A DNA stretch of 64,000 bases from Melioribacteraceae bacterium (GTDB lineage: Bacteria > Bacteroidota > Ignavibacteria > Ignavibacteriales > Melioribacteraceae): positions 248,001-312,000 of the forward strand of contig JAIPBD010000004.1 of NCBI GenBank assembly GCA_021739765.1, given 5' to 3'. How positions within the stretch are numbered: the stretch's first letter is position 1; each line of letters opens with the position of its first letter. This document shows, one piece after another, positions 42,748 to 52,146 of this stretch. A model generated the notes under the pieces. That model ran no database searches. It saw only the letters and a list, made by a program, of their open reading frames with translations, and was not told where the DNA came from. Both the position numbers and the translations under genes were made by a program.

Positions 42748-43632
42748 CTATGATTTAGGGTGAGCTTTTTTATAAGTAGATTTAAGTCTTTCAACACTAA
42801 CATGAGTGTAAATTTGTGTAGTTGAAAGATTTTCATGTCCTAACAATTCCGACACGGAAAGTAAATCGGCCCCTCTATCAAGCATATGTGTTGCCGCACT
42901 ATGCCGCAATACATGAGGCGATTTTTTCCATATATCAGTAACTCTCTCAAGATTTTCTTTCACTTTACGTTGGATAAATCTTGGGTAAATTCTTTTACCG
43001 GAAGGTGTGATAAATAGTGGTGATGTTTTGTGGCTCTCCTTTCTTGTGAGTATGTATTGCTTAACTGACTCAATGGGTTTCGAACCAATTGGTACGATTC
43101 TTTCTTTATTCCCTTTACCAAGCACACGAATCGTATTGTTTTCGAGATCAATATCCTTAAAATCGAGTTGACAAATTTCTGAAATCCGCAGAGCCGAACC
43201 ATAAAGAACTTCAAAAACTGCACGTATCAATAAACTACTCCCGGATTTGTCTTCACCCAACAATGTATGAATTTTTAAATAAGAGTCAACACTTAAAACT
43301 TCCGGAAGTTTCCTCTTTATTTTCGGATTTTTAATTCTACTTGCGGGGTTCGATTCTATATAACCGTTCCGTTGAGCATAATTTAGCAATCCACGAATCG
43401 CTGAAAGTTTTCTGGATATTGATGTAACACTTAGTTCCTGTTCGTTCAAAAACAATAAGTAGTTGCGTAAAGTTTTTTCTGTTATCAATTTAATTGATTC
43501 GATTTCCCTATCATTTAAAAAATTGTAGAATTGGTTCAAATCAATTTGATAGGAAGAGACTGTATTAATAGAACTTCGCTTGAGACTTTCAAGCTCTGTG
43601 AGGTAGTTAGTAATTATCCCGTCTATGAGCAT
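42748..43632 (-). CDS. xerC: Tyrosine recombinase (XerC/XerD family)
   Basis: A 294-residue tyrosine recombinase of the Xer type, expected to resolve chromosome dimers at dif. N-terminal SAM-like DNA-binding domain (about 1-100). Catalytic residues: Arg in LYGSALRISEICQLDF (about 149), Lys in GKGNKERIVP (about 175), HxxR in PHVLRHSAATHM (about 241-244), His in LGHENLSTTQ (about 265) and Tyr in IYTHVS (about 274). Length fits XerC/D. Which of XerC or XerD is not resolved. It sits with hpf and hprK on one strand, not with integrative elements, supporting a housekeeping role. Confidence 0.9.
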   Translation of the reverse strand: MLIDGIITNYLTELESLKRSSINTVSSYQIDLNQFYNFLNDREIESIKLITEKTLRNYLLFLNEQELSVTSISRKLSAIRGLLNYAQRNGYIESNPASRIKNPKIKRKLPEVLSVDSYLKIHTLLGEDKSGSSLLIRAVFEVLYGSALRISEICQLDFKDIDLENNTIRVLGKGNKERIVPIGSKPIESVKQYILTRKESHKTSPLFITPSGKRIYPRFIQRKVKENLERVTDIWKKSPHVLRHSAATHMLDRGADLLSVSELLGHENLSTTQIYTHVSVERLKSTYKKAHPKS

Positions 43633-43667
43633 ATTTCTATTTTAATTGCGACGTGATTAAATAAATA

Positions 43668-44123
43668 CTAATTAATTGTATCGGTTGAGAATAATAAAAT
43701 TCGGCTTCCCGGCATAATATCAACTTCAAGATCGACAAGAGATATTAATATAATCCAATTAATATCATCCTTGGTAAGAATTTCGTTTGGGTACATCATG
43801 ATCTGATCAACAAACAGCTCGAAATCAACTGAATCCATTAAACCAATATTTTGAAGATGAAGCACATAATTATAATTCTCAACTCCAATTACTTCTTTTT
43901 CATCTTCAGTTAAAAATCGGCAGGAAGATTTTTTGTCGGATTCAATTTTCCGTTTGCTACGATCATTTAACACCTTGTCAAAAACTAAACTGAACGCGGC
44001 ACTGACGGTCTGTTTATCGTATTGATGATTATTATTAATTGATTCCGTGACCTCTTCCATTGGGATTTTTTTGTTTAGTCCATCCAAAATAATTGCAATA
44101 ACTTCAACAATTTTACCTGTCAT
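43668..44123 (-). CDS. smg: Smg/DUF494-family protein
   Basis: A 151-residue helical acidic protein resembling Smg (DUF494), which has unknown function. The start MTGKIVEVIAIILDGLN and the middle NYVLHLQNIGLMDSVDFELFVDQIM fit the family's pattern (GxLD...E...A). It overlaps the end of ybeY by 11 bases, so it is co-translated with it. Recognition is by general pattern only. Confidence 0.65.
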   Translation of the reverse strand: MTGKIVEVIAIILDGLNKKIPMEEVTESINNNHQYDKQTVSAAFSLVFDKVLNDRSKRKIESDKKSSCRFLTEDEKEVIGVENYNYVLHLQNIGLMDSVDFELFVDQIMMYPNEILTKDDINWIILISLVDLEVDIMPGSRILLFSTDTIN

Positions 44124-44565
44124 CCTTCACCAAATTAAAATTAACAATATTACCAAGTTTATTTACAAGATGATTTTCTTTTAGTTTCATTTCCTTTTTG
44201 TCGTCTTCATCCTGATCATCATATCCTAACAAATGTAAAATACCATGAATAATTAATCTCGCAATTTCGGTATGAATTTCGCAACCAAATCTTACTGAAT
44301 TTTCACGAGCATCATCGTATGAAATATAAAGTTGACCTTCAAGGCATGAATCAGACCCCGAATAATTAAGCGTTACAATGTCCGTGGAATAGTTATGATT
44401 TAGAAAATCACCATTAATTTTTATGATACTTTGCGAAGATACTATATTAATCTGTAATGAAAAAACGGAAAAATCCAGTTCTTTTGAAAGGTTTTCAACC
44501 AAATTATGAACCTGCGGTTCATCAACTCTGAATAAATCTTCTGATATAACTTCTAAGAATTTCAA
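44113..44565 (-). CDS. ybeY: Endoribonuclease YbeY (rRNA maturation)
   Basis: A 150-residue YbeY metalloprotein, needed for 16S rRNA 3' end maturation and ribosome quality control. The family metal motif H-x3-H-x5-H is HGILHLLGYDD here: the first two histidines are kept but the third is Asp. I recall Bacteroidetes YbeY often lacking this third His, so it may be a lineage trait. The end DDKKEMKLKENHLV is also typical. Upstream of smg; the MBL-fold gene lies 37 bases downstream of its start region. Confidence 0.88.
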   Translation of the reverse strand: MKFLEVISEDLFRVDEPQVHNLVENLSKELDFSVFSLQINIVSSQSIIKINGDFLNHNYSTDIVTLNYSGSDSCLEGQLYISYDDARENSVRFGCEIHTEIARLIIHGILHLLGYDDQDEDDKKEMKLKENHLVNKLGNIVNFNLVKDDR

Positions 44566-44602
44566 TATTACTATGATTTGTTTGGTGAAAGAAAATAAAA
44601 AA

Positions 44603-45466
44603 TTAGATGACTAATTTTTCTGAGGCCGCGATTACTTTGATGCTTGAGTCATGATTAATAACAAAATTTTGGGTTTCTTCGACAAGCTCTATTATGTCTT
44701 TATCCGAATATGTTGGTTCATAATGGAACAATATTAAATTTTTCACATCCGCAAGAATTGCCAGATGCGCTGCCGCGATGTTATTCGAATGACCCCAACC
44801 CAGCTTGTTAGGAAAATCTTGAAGTTTGTACATTGAATCATGAATCAGATAATCAGCATTGTATGCAAATTCGATCAGATCTGAATTTCTCTCTTTAATT
44901 GATTTGAAATCCGGGTTAGCATCAGAATCTCTGTAATAGATTTCATTATCAGTCATGTACACAATAGTTTTATTTGCAGATTGAATCTTGTATGAAAGAG
45001 TTCCTTGTGAATGGTGTGTTTCGATCGCGTTAATTCTTATATCTCCAAAATTCAAAATGCAATCTTTATCAATCCGCAGGAAATTAATATCCGCACTAAA
45101 AACATCTTTTTTAACAGGAAAAAACGGGGGTTGCATTTGAGAATCTAAAATCTGCTCTAATGTACTTCCCCCATTAATATTAGTGTGGATGTTAATCTTA
45201 AATTTGTTCGAAAAGAAAGGCGCAAAAAAAGGGAGTCCTTGGATATGATCCCAATGTGTGTGCGTCAGAAGAATATCAATATTTTTTGTACTATGATTGT
45301 TAGCAATTATTCTGCCGAGCGTTCGAATTCCGGTTCCCGCATCAATAATTATTTTATTTTCATTATCATCAATTATCTCAAGGCAAGGTGTATTCCCTCC
45401 AAATTGAATTGTATCTTCACCCGGAACCGGTAACGATCCTCTTGTGCCCCAAAATTTAATTTTCAT
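44603..45466 (-). CDS. MBL-fold metallohydrolase
   Basis: A 287-residue metallo-beta-lactamase-fold protein. MKIKFWGTRGSLPVPGEDTI opens the domain and THTHWDHIQGLPFF (about residues 69-82) is the HxHxDH zinc motif; further ligands are His in NAIETHHSQGTLSY, Asp in IHDSMY, and FHYEP near the end. It resembles the ribonuclease Z/PhnP-like group sometimes fused to cyclic-nucleotide phosphodiesterases, but the substrate is not known. It overlaps the gamma-carbonic-anhydrase gene by 11 bases. Confidence 0.87.
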   Translation of the reverse strand: MKIKFWGTRGSLPVPGEDTIQFGGNTPCLEIIDDNENKIIIDAGTGIRTLGRIIANNHSTKNIDILLTHTHWDHIQGLPFFAPFFSNKFKINIHTNINGGSTLEQILDSQMQPPFFPVKKDVFSADINFLRIDKDCILNFGDIRINAIETHHSQGTLSYKIQSANKTIVYMTDNEIYYRDSDANPDFKSIKERNSDLIEFAYNADYLIHDSMYKLQDFPNKLGWGHSNNIAAAHLAILADVKNLILFHYEPTYSDKDIIELVEETQNFVINHDSSIKVIAASEKLVI

Positions 45467-46034
45467 TTAAATTCATATAGTTATTTAATGATTCAATTGT
45501 ATCCTCTGTATATTTTTTATAACGTAAAGCCGACGCTTCAAAATCTTCCATTTCTTCCCGGCTAAGATCACGCACGATTTTTGCGGGTACACCGGCAACT
45601 AATTTTCCGGTTGGGACAACAAATCCAGGTTTTATAACAGCTCCCGCAGCAACCATCGAAAATGATTCAACCAATGCACCATCCAGAACTACCGCTCCCA
45701 TTCCAATTAAACATAAATCCTTCAATGTACATCCATGCAGAGTTGCGCTATGTCCGATTGTAACTTTACTGCCAATTATAGTTGGAAATGTTTTATTCGT
45801 AACATGAATCATGGAAGAATCTTGGACATTTGTGTATGCTCCAATTCTGATGAAATTTACGTCGCCCCGAATTACTGTGTTGTACCAAATGCTTGAAAAT
45901 TCACCGATTTCAACATCACCGATAATTTTTGACCCCGAGGCCATAAATACAGAATTGTTGATATTCGGAAATTTGTTATTAAATGGAAATAGATGTGTTT
46001 CATTAGTAAATAAATTTTTATAGGTAGACGTCAT
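45456..46034 (-). CDS. Gamma-carbonic-anhydrase-family hexapeptide-repeat protein
   Basis: A 192-residue left-handed beta-helix protein of the gamma-class carbonic anhydrase/YrdA group. Hexapeptide repeats run from about residue 30 to 145 (VFMASGSKIIGDVEIGEFSSIWYNTVIRGDVNFIRIG). Metal histidines would be in MIHVTN (about 77), IGHSATLHGC (about 94 and 99). The WYNTVIRGD motif with its Arg/Asp is typical. It may be a true carbonic anhydrase or an acyltransferase-like relative; sequence alone does not decide. Confidence 0.85.
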   Translation of the reverse strand: MTSTYKNLFTNETHLFPFNNKFPNINNSVFMASGSKIIGDVEIGEFSSIWYNTVIRGDVNFIRIGAYTNVQDSSMIHVTNKTFPTIIGSKVTIGHSATLHGCTLKDLCLIGMGAVVLDGALVESFSMVAAGAVIKPGFVVPTGKLVAGVPAKIVRDLSREEMEDFEASALRYKKYTEDTIESLNNYMNLNEN

Positions 46035-46123
46035 TATACTTTAATATCCATAATAGATCGGAAAATAATATTTTACTCCTTTCCATCTGATGATTTATAT
46101 CACAGAAGAATCAAATCTTCTCT

Positions 46124-47599
46124 TTAAAAATTTTTAACCGCCTCACTGATATCCTTATCATCATCAAGCATAACCGAATACCAACCGGGATCCTTATAAA
46201 GTTCTCGGGCAAGAAAAGCCTTCAAGTATTTATTTGTGTAATGTTCGTAAGTGTTTTGGTTATAACCTTTTACACCTTTAGACTCAACAAACTTATTGAA
46301 CTCATTTGAAATACTCCGATCTATCATATATTGTTTAACAAAATCAGTTAGCGACTTAACGCCAATTTTTTCAATATTTAAGATGTTTTTATCAATTGCA
46401 TATCGCACAAAGTAGTAGTATAAATTTTGCCTGATTACATCCAATACAGGAATTGGCAAGGAATCATTTTGAACGATTACATCCGGAATAATCCCTCCGA
46501 GCAAGGAATCGGGAGCATGACTATCATAGTATAATTCCCGATCAGAATAATCCTTTTGAATTGATTTTCCGGAAGGTGTAAAATATTCGGCAATTGTGAG
46601 TCTGAACGATGAACCATCCTTCATCAAAAATGTTCTTTGAACCAGACCTTTGCCAAATGACCTTCTACCAACCAAAATTGCCCTGTCATTATCTTTTAGC
46701 GCTCCGGCAACAATTTCACTTGCTGAGGCGCTTCCTTCATTTATTAAGATGATCACGGGTAAATCTTCGAATTCCGACTTAATATCTGAAAAATATTCTT
46801 CATTAAAATCATCAATTTTGCCTTTCGTTGAAACAATAATTTGATCATCAGCCAGGAATAAATCAGAGATTTTAATTGATTGATCCAGATAACCACCGGG
46901 ATTATTTCGCAGGTCCAGAATCAATTTTTCCATGCCTGAAGATTTCAAATCATAGAGTGAATTCTTAATTTCATCATAAGAGGTGGCAGCAAATTTAGAT
47001 AATTTTATATAGCCTATATTTTTCTCAAGTATTAAACTTACATCAACCGTTTCGAGTTTAATTTCCTCCCTCTCAAGTGTAAAATTGATTAACTCCGAAT
47101 TAAATCCCCTTTTTATTGTAATCGATACCTTTGATCCTTTGTCGCCCCTCAACAGATTTACCACATCGCCAATATTCAATCCGACGGCAATAGAATCTTC
47201 GATTCGGATTATTTTATCTCCCGCTAATATTCCGACTCTTTCACTCGGACCATTGGAAATTGGCGAAACAACCGTTATTGTATCCTCAAGAATTTGAAAC
47301 TCAATACCAATCCCAACGAAAGAACCATCAAATTGTTCTTGCTCCGATTTCTGAACGGACGGGGAAAGATATATCGAGTGTGGGTCTAATTCGCTCAGAA
47401 CGGATTCAATCGCGTTTTCGGTCAGTATATTTTCATCGACATCGTAGTAATAGTAATCAGATACAAGTTCGAGTAAAGTATCATATTTCAAAGAAGCAGA
47501 ATTAGATGACTTCTCCAAAAAGACGAAGATATAATAACCTAAAAATGCTCCGATGATCAGAACAAGCAAATAGTTTGTTATCTTATTTAGATTTTTCAT
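46124..47599 (-). CDS. ctpA: C-terminal-processing peptidase, S41 family
   Basis: A 491-residue periplasmic serine protease. A signal anchor (LLVLIIGAFLGYYIFVFL, about 12-29) is followed by a helical region, a PDZ domain (about 85-165; SPISNGPSERVGILAGDKIIRI) and the S41 catalytic domain. The catalytic dyad is Ser in NEGSASASEIVAGAL (about 289) and Lys in GRRSFGKGLVQ (about 317). About 110 C-terminal residues are extra helices. It ends before a GT2 gene (stop 2 bases from it) and is likely co-transcribed. Confidence 0.93.
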   Translation of the reverse strand: MKNLNKITNYLLVLIIGAFLGYYIFVFLEKSSNSASLKYDTLLELVSDYYYYDVDENILTENAIESVLSELDPHSIYLSPSVQKSEQEQFDGSFVGIGIEFQILEDTITVVSPISNGPSERVGILAGDKIIRIEDSIAVGLNIGDVVNLLRGDKGSKVSITIKRGFNSELINFTLEREEIKLETVDVSLILEKNIGYIKLSKFAATSYDEIKNSLYDLKSSGMEKLILDLRNNPGGYLDQSIKISDLFLADDQIIVSTKGKIDDFNEEYFSDIKSEFEDLPVIILINEGSASASEIVAGALKDNDRAILVGRRSFGKGLVQRTFLMKDGSSFRLTIAEYFTPSGKSIQKDYSDRELYYDSHAPDSLLGGIIPDVIVQNDSLPIPVLDVIRQNLYYYFVRYAIDKNILNIEKIGVKSLTDFVKQYMIDRSISNEFNKFVESKGVKGYNQNTYEHYTNKYLKAFLARELYKDPGWYSVMLDDDKDISEAVKNF

Positions 47600-47600
47600 T

Positions 47601-48356
47601 TTACCTGATAGTTTCCCATTCCTTTGATATAGACTTTTTAACCAACAACATTGAGATACTGTTTCCCAACCACGAAAAAAATATTTTTAAATGGCCAAAT
47701 TTTCTGAATCTCCTTGGAGATTCATAAATTTCGATATCTCTGATAAAATGAACTTTCCCTATTTTTCGAATTCTCCTGTAAAGATCAAAATCCTCACCGG
47801 CAATCAAGTTTTCATTGTTCCCGCCAACCAATTCAAAAATGGATTTTGAAATGAGCTGGCATTCTCCCCTTCCCATCCCAACTCCAATTATATTAAGAAA
47901 ATGGAAGTAAATATTGTAGAACCCAAGGAATAATCGATCGCTTGCTATTTCTTCTTCAGGAAAAATTTTAACGGGAAAAGTGGCCGCAACAAATTCGCCG
48001 CTTTTTATGTGTGATTTAATGATTTCGAAAAGTTTCAATACTGAGGATATTTTAATATCCGCATTGATAAAAAGGAGAAAATCCCCTTTTGCTTTTTTAG
48101 CACCTCTATTTCGTCCTTTTGCGATATTGTCAATTTCACCCGATATTTCGTTTCTGACAATCACAAGGGAATTGGATTTTGCTATTTTGAGGGAGTCATC
48201 AACACTGCCGCCATCCGATATTATAATTTCAAATTCGAGGATTTTCTTTAATCGTTCATCCTCAAATTGATTTAATAAATTGGGAAGCAATTTTTCCTCA
48301 TTTAATGTCGGGATAACAATACTTAAATCCAAAAATTCCTCAAAAAACAAATTCAA
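47601..48356 (-). CDS. Glycosyltransferase family 2
   Basis: A 251-residue GT-A glycosyltransferase. LSIVIPTLNEEKLLPNLLNQ (about residues 11-30) is the family opening, SDGGSVDDSLKIA the nucleotide site, FLLFINADIKI the DxD-like metal site (NAD), and GAGEDFD-like AGEDFDLYRRIRKIG the catalytic 'ED' motif (about 183). A short hydrophobic C-terminal part (FSWLGNSISMLLVKK) may attach it to the membrane. The acceptor is unknown; cell-surface or carotenoid-like targets are usual. Overlaps the upstream gene by 17 bases. Confidence 0.87.
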   Translation of the reverse strand: MNLFFEEFLDLSIVIPTLNEEKLLPNLLNQFEDERLKKILEFEIIISDGGSVDDSLKIAKSNSLVIVRNEISGEIDNIAKGRNRGAKKAKGDFLLFINADIKISSVLKLFEIIKSHIKSGEFVAATFPVKIFPEEEIASDRLFLGFYNIYFHFLNIIGVGMGRGECQLISKSIFELVGGNNENLIAGEDFDLYRRIRKIGKVHFIRDIEIYESPRRFRKFGHLKIFFSWLGNSISMLLVKKSISKEWETIR

Positions 48357-49290
48357 AAAAGGTTGATTCTGGAGTTATCCGAATACCCGGCATTGGGAAA
48401 TGAAAATAATTGAGAGTGTTTTTAACGAATACCCAAAACCCGCCATACAATGGAATCTTTTCCGCATCAATATCGAATGCAATATAATATTCTCGATGCT
48501 TAAAAGTTTTTTCTTGAGTACCGCTAATACCGGTTCCGACGGAAACCATCAAAAAATCCGGCCAAAATTCCGATAAGGAATTGGGTAAATATTCTTCTAC
48601 ACGAAACGCCAACCAGTATTTTTGATTGTAATAATCATTAAAAATACTTTTTGGTGAATTGGGATTGTTTTTATAACTGAATCTCGGTTGAATGTGTTTT
48701 GTGAAGGGATAATAATATTGAATTACATAGAATGAAAACGCAAATAAATCGACAGTGAAATCATCTCTGCTGAATCCATTATTCTGAGTATAACCATCGT
48801 TAATTTCGATAAGAGCATTAACAAACAGCGCAGTGCTCGCGGAATACCAAGTTGAACTGATTGCGTTAAATCCGGATGCTTCAAAACCTCCCGAAAATCC
48901 ATGAGCCATCAGATTAAACGAATAAAATCGCCCGAGTTTATCCATTCCGTAATAACTATCTGCAGAATTCCGAAGATTAAAATCTTGTGATCTGTTTTCC
49001 CACCAAAGATTGTTAAATTCGTTAAAAACAAAATATCCGGCGGTTAAATCAACAATTCCGGCAGCAACCAATTTTTTGTAATCTATATCGTCTTCAATGG
49101 TTTCGATTAATATTTCAGAATTAACCGGAGTTATTAATTCAGCTTCATTCAAGAAACTTGTTTTTATTGATAATGTGTCTAAGTCTGATTTTTCGGTTTG
49201 AGAATAAAGATTGGGATGAGTCGTCGTAATAAGAATTAATAAAAAACGGAGGCAAAATATTCCTCCGCTTTTTATCCATTTTTTAATCAT
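48340..49290 (-). CDS. DUF2279-family exported protein
   Basis: A 316-residue exported protein. The signal peptide is MIKKWIKSGGIFCLRFLLILI (1-21) ending near YSQ. The mature part has the DUF2279/YfiM features GMDKLGRFYSFNLMAHG and ISSTWYSASTALFVNALIEINDGYT, with FSRDDFTVDLFAFSFY, and many aromatic residues, so it is probably an outer-membrane or periplasmic protein of unknown function. The frame reaches 49320, but ATG 49290 lies in the ATGATTAA overlap with the lysS stop and gives a clean signal peptide, so it is preferred. Confidence 0.8.
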   Translation of the reverse strand: MIKKWIKSGGIFCLRFLLILITTTHPNLYSQTEKSDLDTLSIKTSFLNEAELITPVNSEILIETIEDDIDYKKLVAAGIVDLTAGYFVFNEFNNLWWENRSQDFNLRNSADSYYGMDKLGRFYSFNLMAHGFSGGFEASGFNAISSTWYSASTALFVNALIEINDGYTQNNGFSRDDFTVDLFAFSFYVIQYYYPFTKHIQPRFSYKNNPNSPKSIFNDYYNQKYWLAFRVEEYLPNSLSEFWPDFLMVSVGTGISGTQEKTFKHREYYIAFDIDAEKIPLYGGFWVFVKNTLNYFHFPMPGIRITPESTFFEFVF

Positions 49291-50806
49291 TTGGTCGCAT
49301 ATGTGGGAAAAGTATAACATCTCTTATCGATGATTGATTTGTGAGAAGCATAACTAGTCTGTCGATGCCAACACCTAATCCCGCTGTTGGCGGCATACCA
49401 TACTCAAGCGCTCTGACATAATCGTCATCAATTTGATGAGCTTCGTCATCTCCTTCTTCTCTCATTTTGGATTGATCCACGAATCTCTGTTTTTGGTCAA
49501 TCGGATCATTTAACTCACTGAATGCATTGCACAATTCTCTTCCGACAACGAAAGCTTCGAATCTCTCTACCAAACCATCCTTTTCACGATGCTTTTTCGC
49601 AAGTGGTGATAATTCAACCGGATAATCGACAACGAAAGTTGGCTGGACTAATTTATGCTGAATCGTGACTTCAAAAAGTTCATCGATTATTTTACCTTTA
49701 CTCTCACCACCTTTTAACTCGACATGGTGTTGTTTAGCGGATTTTGCTAAATCATCTTTTGTGGTTTTCAAGATATCATATCCAAGAATTTTGTTTAGCT
49801 CATCAACCATTGATACTCGATTCCACTTCCCATCAAAATTTACTTTGTTACCTTCGATTTCAAATTCTGTTGTGGAGAATACATCTTTACAGATATATTG
49901 AACCATTTTCTCAACATATTCCATCATCCAGTTATAGTCTTTATAAGAAACATATAGTTCCATCATCGTAAATTCGGGGTTGTGCGTTCTATCGATACCC
50001 TCATTTCTAAAATCTTTAGAGATCTCGTAAACACCATTGAATCCGCCTACAATTAAACGTTTCAGATATAACTCATCTGCTATCCTCATGTATAGTTTCA
50101 TATCTAATGCATTATGATGAGTAATAAACGGGCGAGCCGCGGCGCCGCCGTACAACGATTGCAAAACGGGTGTTTCTACTTCTAAATATCCGCTGTCATC
50201 AAGAAATTTTCTCATTGATGAAATAATTTTCGATCTTTTAATAAAAACTTCTTTCACTTTGGGATTGACAATAAGGTCAACATATCTTTGTCTGTATCTT
50301 AGTTCCTTATCAACAAATTGATCATGAATAACTTTATTCCCTTTTTCGTCGGTTGTTTCCTTCGCGATCGGAATGGGCCGTATTGATTTTGATAATAGCT
50401 TAACTTCATCGGCATGAACGGATGTTTCACCAGTTTTGGTTTTAAAAACATAACCTCTGATTCCGATTATATCTCCAATATCAAGCAGTTTGAAAGTCGC
50501 GTAGGAATCTTCGCCCACATCGTCTTTTCTGATATAAGCTTGAATCCTTCCATGATCGTCCTGAATGTGTGTAAAGGATGCCTTGCCCATCCTTCGAATC
50601 GCCATAATTCGACCGGCTACACTGACAACTTTACCATCATATTTCTCGAAATCGGCTTTTATTTCTTGAGAAAATGAATCGACATCGTAACTGTATTCAA
50701 ACGCATTAATTGATCGGTTATTTAATTCCGCCAACTCTTCCAGTCTTCTCTCTATTAACGCATTTGTGTCATTAGATTGCGTTTCGTTCAAATTATCCTC
50801 CAACAA
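49283..50806 (-). CDS. lysS: Lysyl-tRNA synthetase, class II
   Basis: A 507-residue class II lysyl-tRNA synthetase. The N-terminal OB-fold anticodon domain (about 40-160; GRIMAIRRMGKASFTHIQDDHGRIQ) precedes the catalytic domain with motif 2 FRNEGIDRTHNPEFTMMELY (about 268-287) and motif 3 GMPPTAGLGVGIDRLVMLL (about 470-488). Length is standard. Overlaps rluB (14 bases) and the DUF2279 gene (8 bases), so it is part of a tightly packed operon scpA-scpB-rluB-lysS. Confidence 0.97.
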   Translation of the reverse strand: MLEDNLNETQSNDTNALIERRLEELAELNNRSINAFEYSYDVDSFSQEIKADFEKYDGKVVSVAGRIMAIRRMGKASFTHIQDDHGRIQAYIRKDDVGEDSYATFKLLDIGDIIGIRGYVFKTKTGETSVHADEVKLLSKSIRPIPIAKETTDEKGNKVIHDQFVDKELRYRQRYVDLIVNPKVKEVFIKRSKIISSMRKFLDDSGYLEVETPVLQSLYGGAAARPFITHHNALDMKLYMRIADELYLKRLIVGGFNGVYEISKDFRNEGIDRTHNPEFTMMELYVSYKDYNWMMEYVEKMVQYICKDVFSTTEFEIEGNKVNFDGKWNRVSMVDELNKILGYDILKTTKDDLAKSAKQHHVELKGGESKGKIIDELFEVTIQHKLVQPTFVVDYPVELSPLAKKHREKDGLVERFEAFVVGRELCNAFSELNDPIDQKQRFVDQSKMREEGDDEAHQIDDDYVRALEYGMPPTAGLGVGIDRLVMLLTNQSSIRDVILFPHMRPND

Positions 50807-51506
50807 TTTTTTTTCTTTTTATTTGCTCAATTACTGTTCTATCCAATTTTTGATATTTCCCCAGCGGAATTTTATCAATTCTGAAACCCGCAAATTCCTC
50901 CCGGTGCAAATTAACAACTTGATAACCAAGAGTAGAAAACATTCGTTTTACGAAATGGTTGCGGCCTTCGGAAGTGGATACTCTTACCAATTTAAATAGG
51001 TTTCGCTTCGGATACTCCATCGAGAGGAAACGACTTCTCCTTCGTTCCATGATGATCCCTTTTGTAAGCATTGCTTTGTGTGCAGCATCCAAATCACGAT
51101 CAAGTGTAACTAAATAAATTCTTTCAAAATTATGCCGTGGATGAGTAAGAAAATTGGAAAAATCACCATCGTTCGTTAGAAGCAACGCTCCCGTGGTGTT
51201 ATAATCCAATCTGCCGACAGGGAATATCTGCAAATTTGTTGGGATTAGTTCAATCACGGTTTTGCGGTGTTTATCATCCTTGGTAGTTGTAATAACACCT
51301 TTTGGTTTATTGAGCAAGTAATAAACCTTTGATTCGGTTTTGAGTTTCTCACCGTCAAACTGTACAACATCATTCTCCACATCAACTTGGGTGGAAAAAT
51401 CCATTATAGTTTTCCCATTTACTTGAATACGTCCTTGTTCAATCAATTCTTCAACATTTCTTCTTGATCCGAGTCCGCATTCCGCGAGATATTTATTCAG
51501 TCTCAT
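50793..51506 (-). CDS. rluB: 23S rRNA pseudouridine synthase RluB
   Basis: A 237-residue RsuA/RluB-type pseudouridine synthase. The S4 RNA-binding domain opens the protein (MRLNKYLAECGLGSRRNVEELI). The catalytic Asp is in VGRLDYNTTGALLLTNDG (about residue 101). RNHFVKRMF and GYQVVNLHRE follow, typical for the family. RluB modifies 23S U2605 in E. coli; the exact target here is assumed. It starts inside scpB (14-base overlap), the usual scpA-scpB-rluB arrangement. Confidence 0.93.
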   Translation of the reverse strand: MRLNKYLAECGLGSRRNVEELIEQGRIQVNGKTIMDFSTQVDVENDVVQFDGEKLKTESKVYYLLNKPKGVITTTKDDKHRKTVIELIPTNLQIFPVGRLDYNTTGALLLTNDGDFSNFLTHPRHNFERIYLVTLDRDLDAAHKAMLTKGIIMERRRSRFLSMEYPKRNLFKLVRVSTSEGRNHFVKRMFSTLGYQVVNLHREEFAGFRIDKIPLGKYQKLDRTVIEQIKRKKIVGG

Positions 51507-52146
51507 CTAATCCTTCATTATTAGCATTACCTTCATTTTCAGCAATTTCTTCCATTTGATTCATCATAATTTTTCTTTTTTGTTCAAGAAAATCGTCATC
51601 CTGCATTATTTCCTCAATTTCTCTCGGTTTTGGAAGTTCATTAATTGTATTCAAACCAAAGTATTTTAGAAATTCAGTCGTTGTATCATATAAAAGAGGT
51701 CTTCCAACCGTATCCGCGCGTCCTTTTATTGCTATAAGTTTTTTTTCGAGCAATGTATTCAGAATGTAATCGCAATTAACTCCCCGGATTGTTTCGACTT
51801 CGGGTTTTGTAATCGGCTGCTTGTATGCAATAATCGCAAGAGTTTCCAGTGCAGCCGGACTTAATCTCCTTTTACTTTTTTCTGTTGAGAGAAATCCGAG
51901 ATAGTTCGCGAACGCCTGTCTTGTTGAAAAGACATAACCGTTGGCAATACGATTTATTTTAAATGATCTTCCGGTTTGTTCGTATTGTTCATTAAGTAAA
52001 TCAACCGTAGCTTCAATATCCTTAGGCACAATTTCTGTTTCTTCCCCATCCATACCCTTAATAACTTTTACGATTTCGTTATTAGTTAAAGGCTCGTCGG
52101 ATGCGAAAATAAGTGCTTCAATGATCGACTGATATATATTATCCAT
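51493..52146 (-). CDS. scpB: Segregation and condensation protein B
   Basis: A 217-residue ScpB, partner of ScpA and SMC in chromosome condensation. Two winged-helix domains: IYQSIIEALIFASDEPLT opens the first and LSPAALETLAIIAYKQPITKPEVETIRGVNCDYILNTLLEKKLI (about 117-160) is the diagnostic second domain, followed by GRPLLYDTT. The acidic C-terminal tail (about 180-217) is less conserved. Overlaps scpA by 8 bases. Confidence 0.95.
   Translation of the reverse strand: MDNIYQSIIEALIFASDEPLTNNEIVKVIKGMDGEETEIVPKDIEATVDLLNEQYEQTGRSFKINRIANGYVFSTRQAFANYLGFLSTEKSKRRLSPAALETLAIIAYKQPITKPEVETIRGVNCDYILNTLLEKKLIAIKGRADTVGRPLLYDTTTEFLKYFGLNTINELPKPREIEEIMQDDDFLEQKRKIMMNQMEEIAENEGNANNEGLDETE

Noticed and set aside
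42748-43632. The tyrosine recombinase as an integrase of a mobile element
   Set aside because: It is of Xer length and lies among hpf, hprK and ybeY with no attachment repeats, tRNA or phage genes around it.
46090-46123. Short hairpin agaaga/tcttct as terminator of the S41 protease gene
   Set aside because: Only six-base arms and no T-run on the minus strand.
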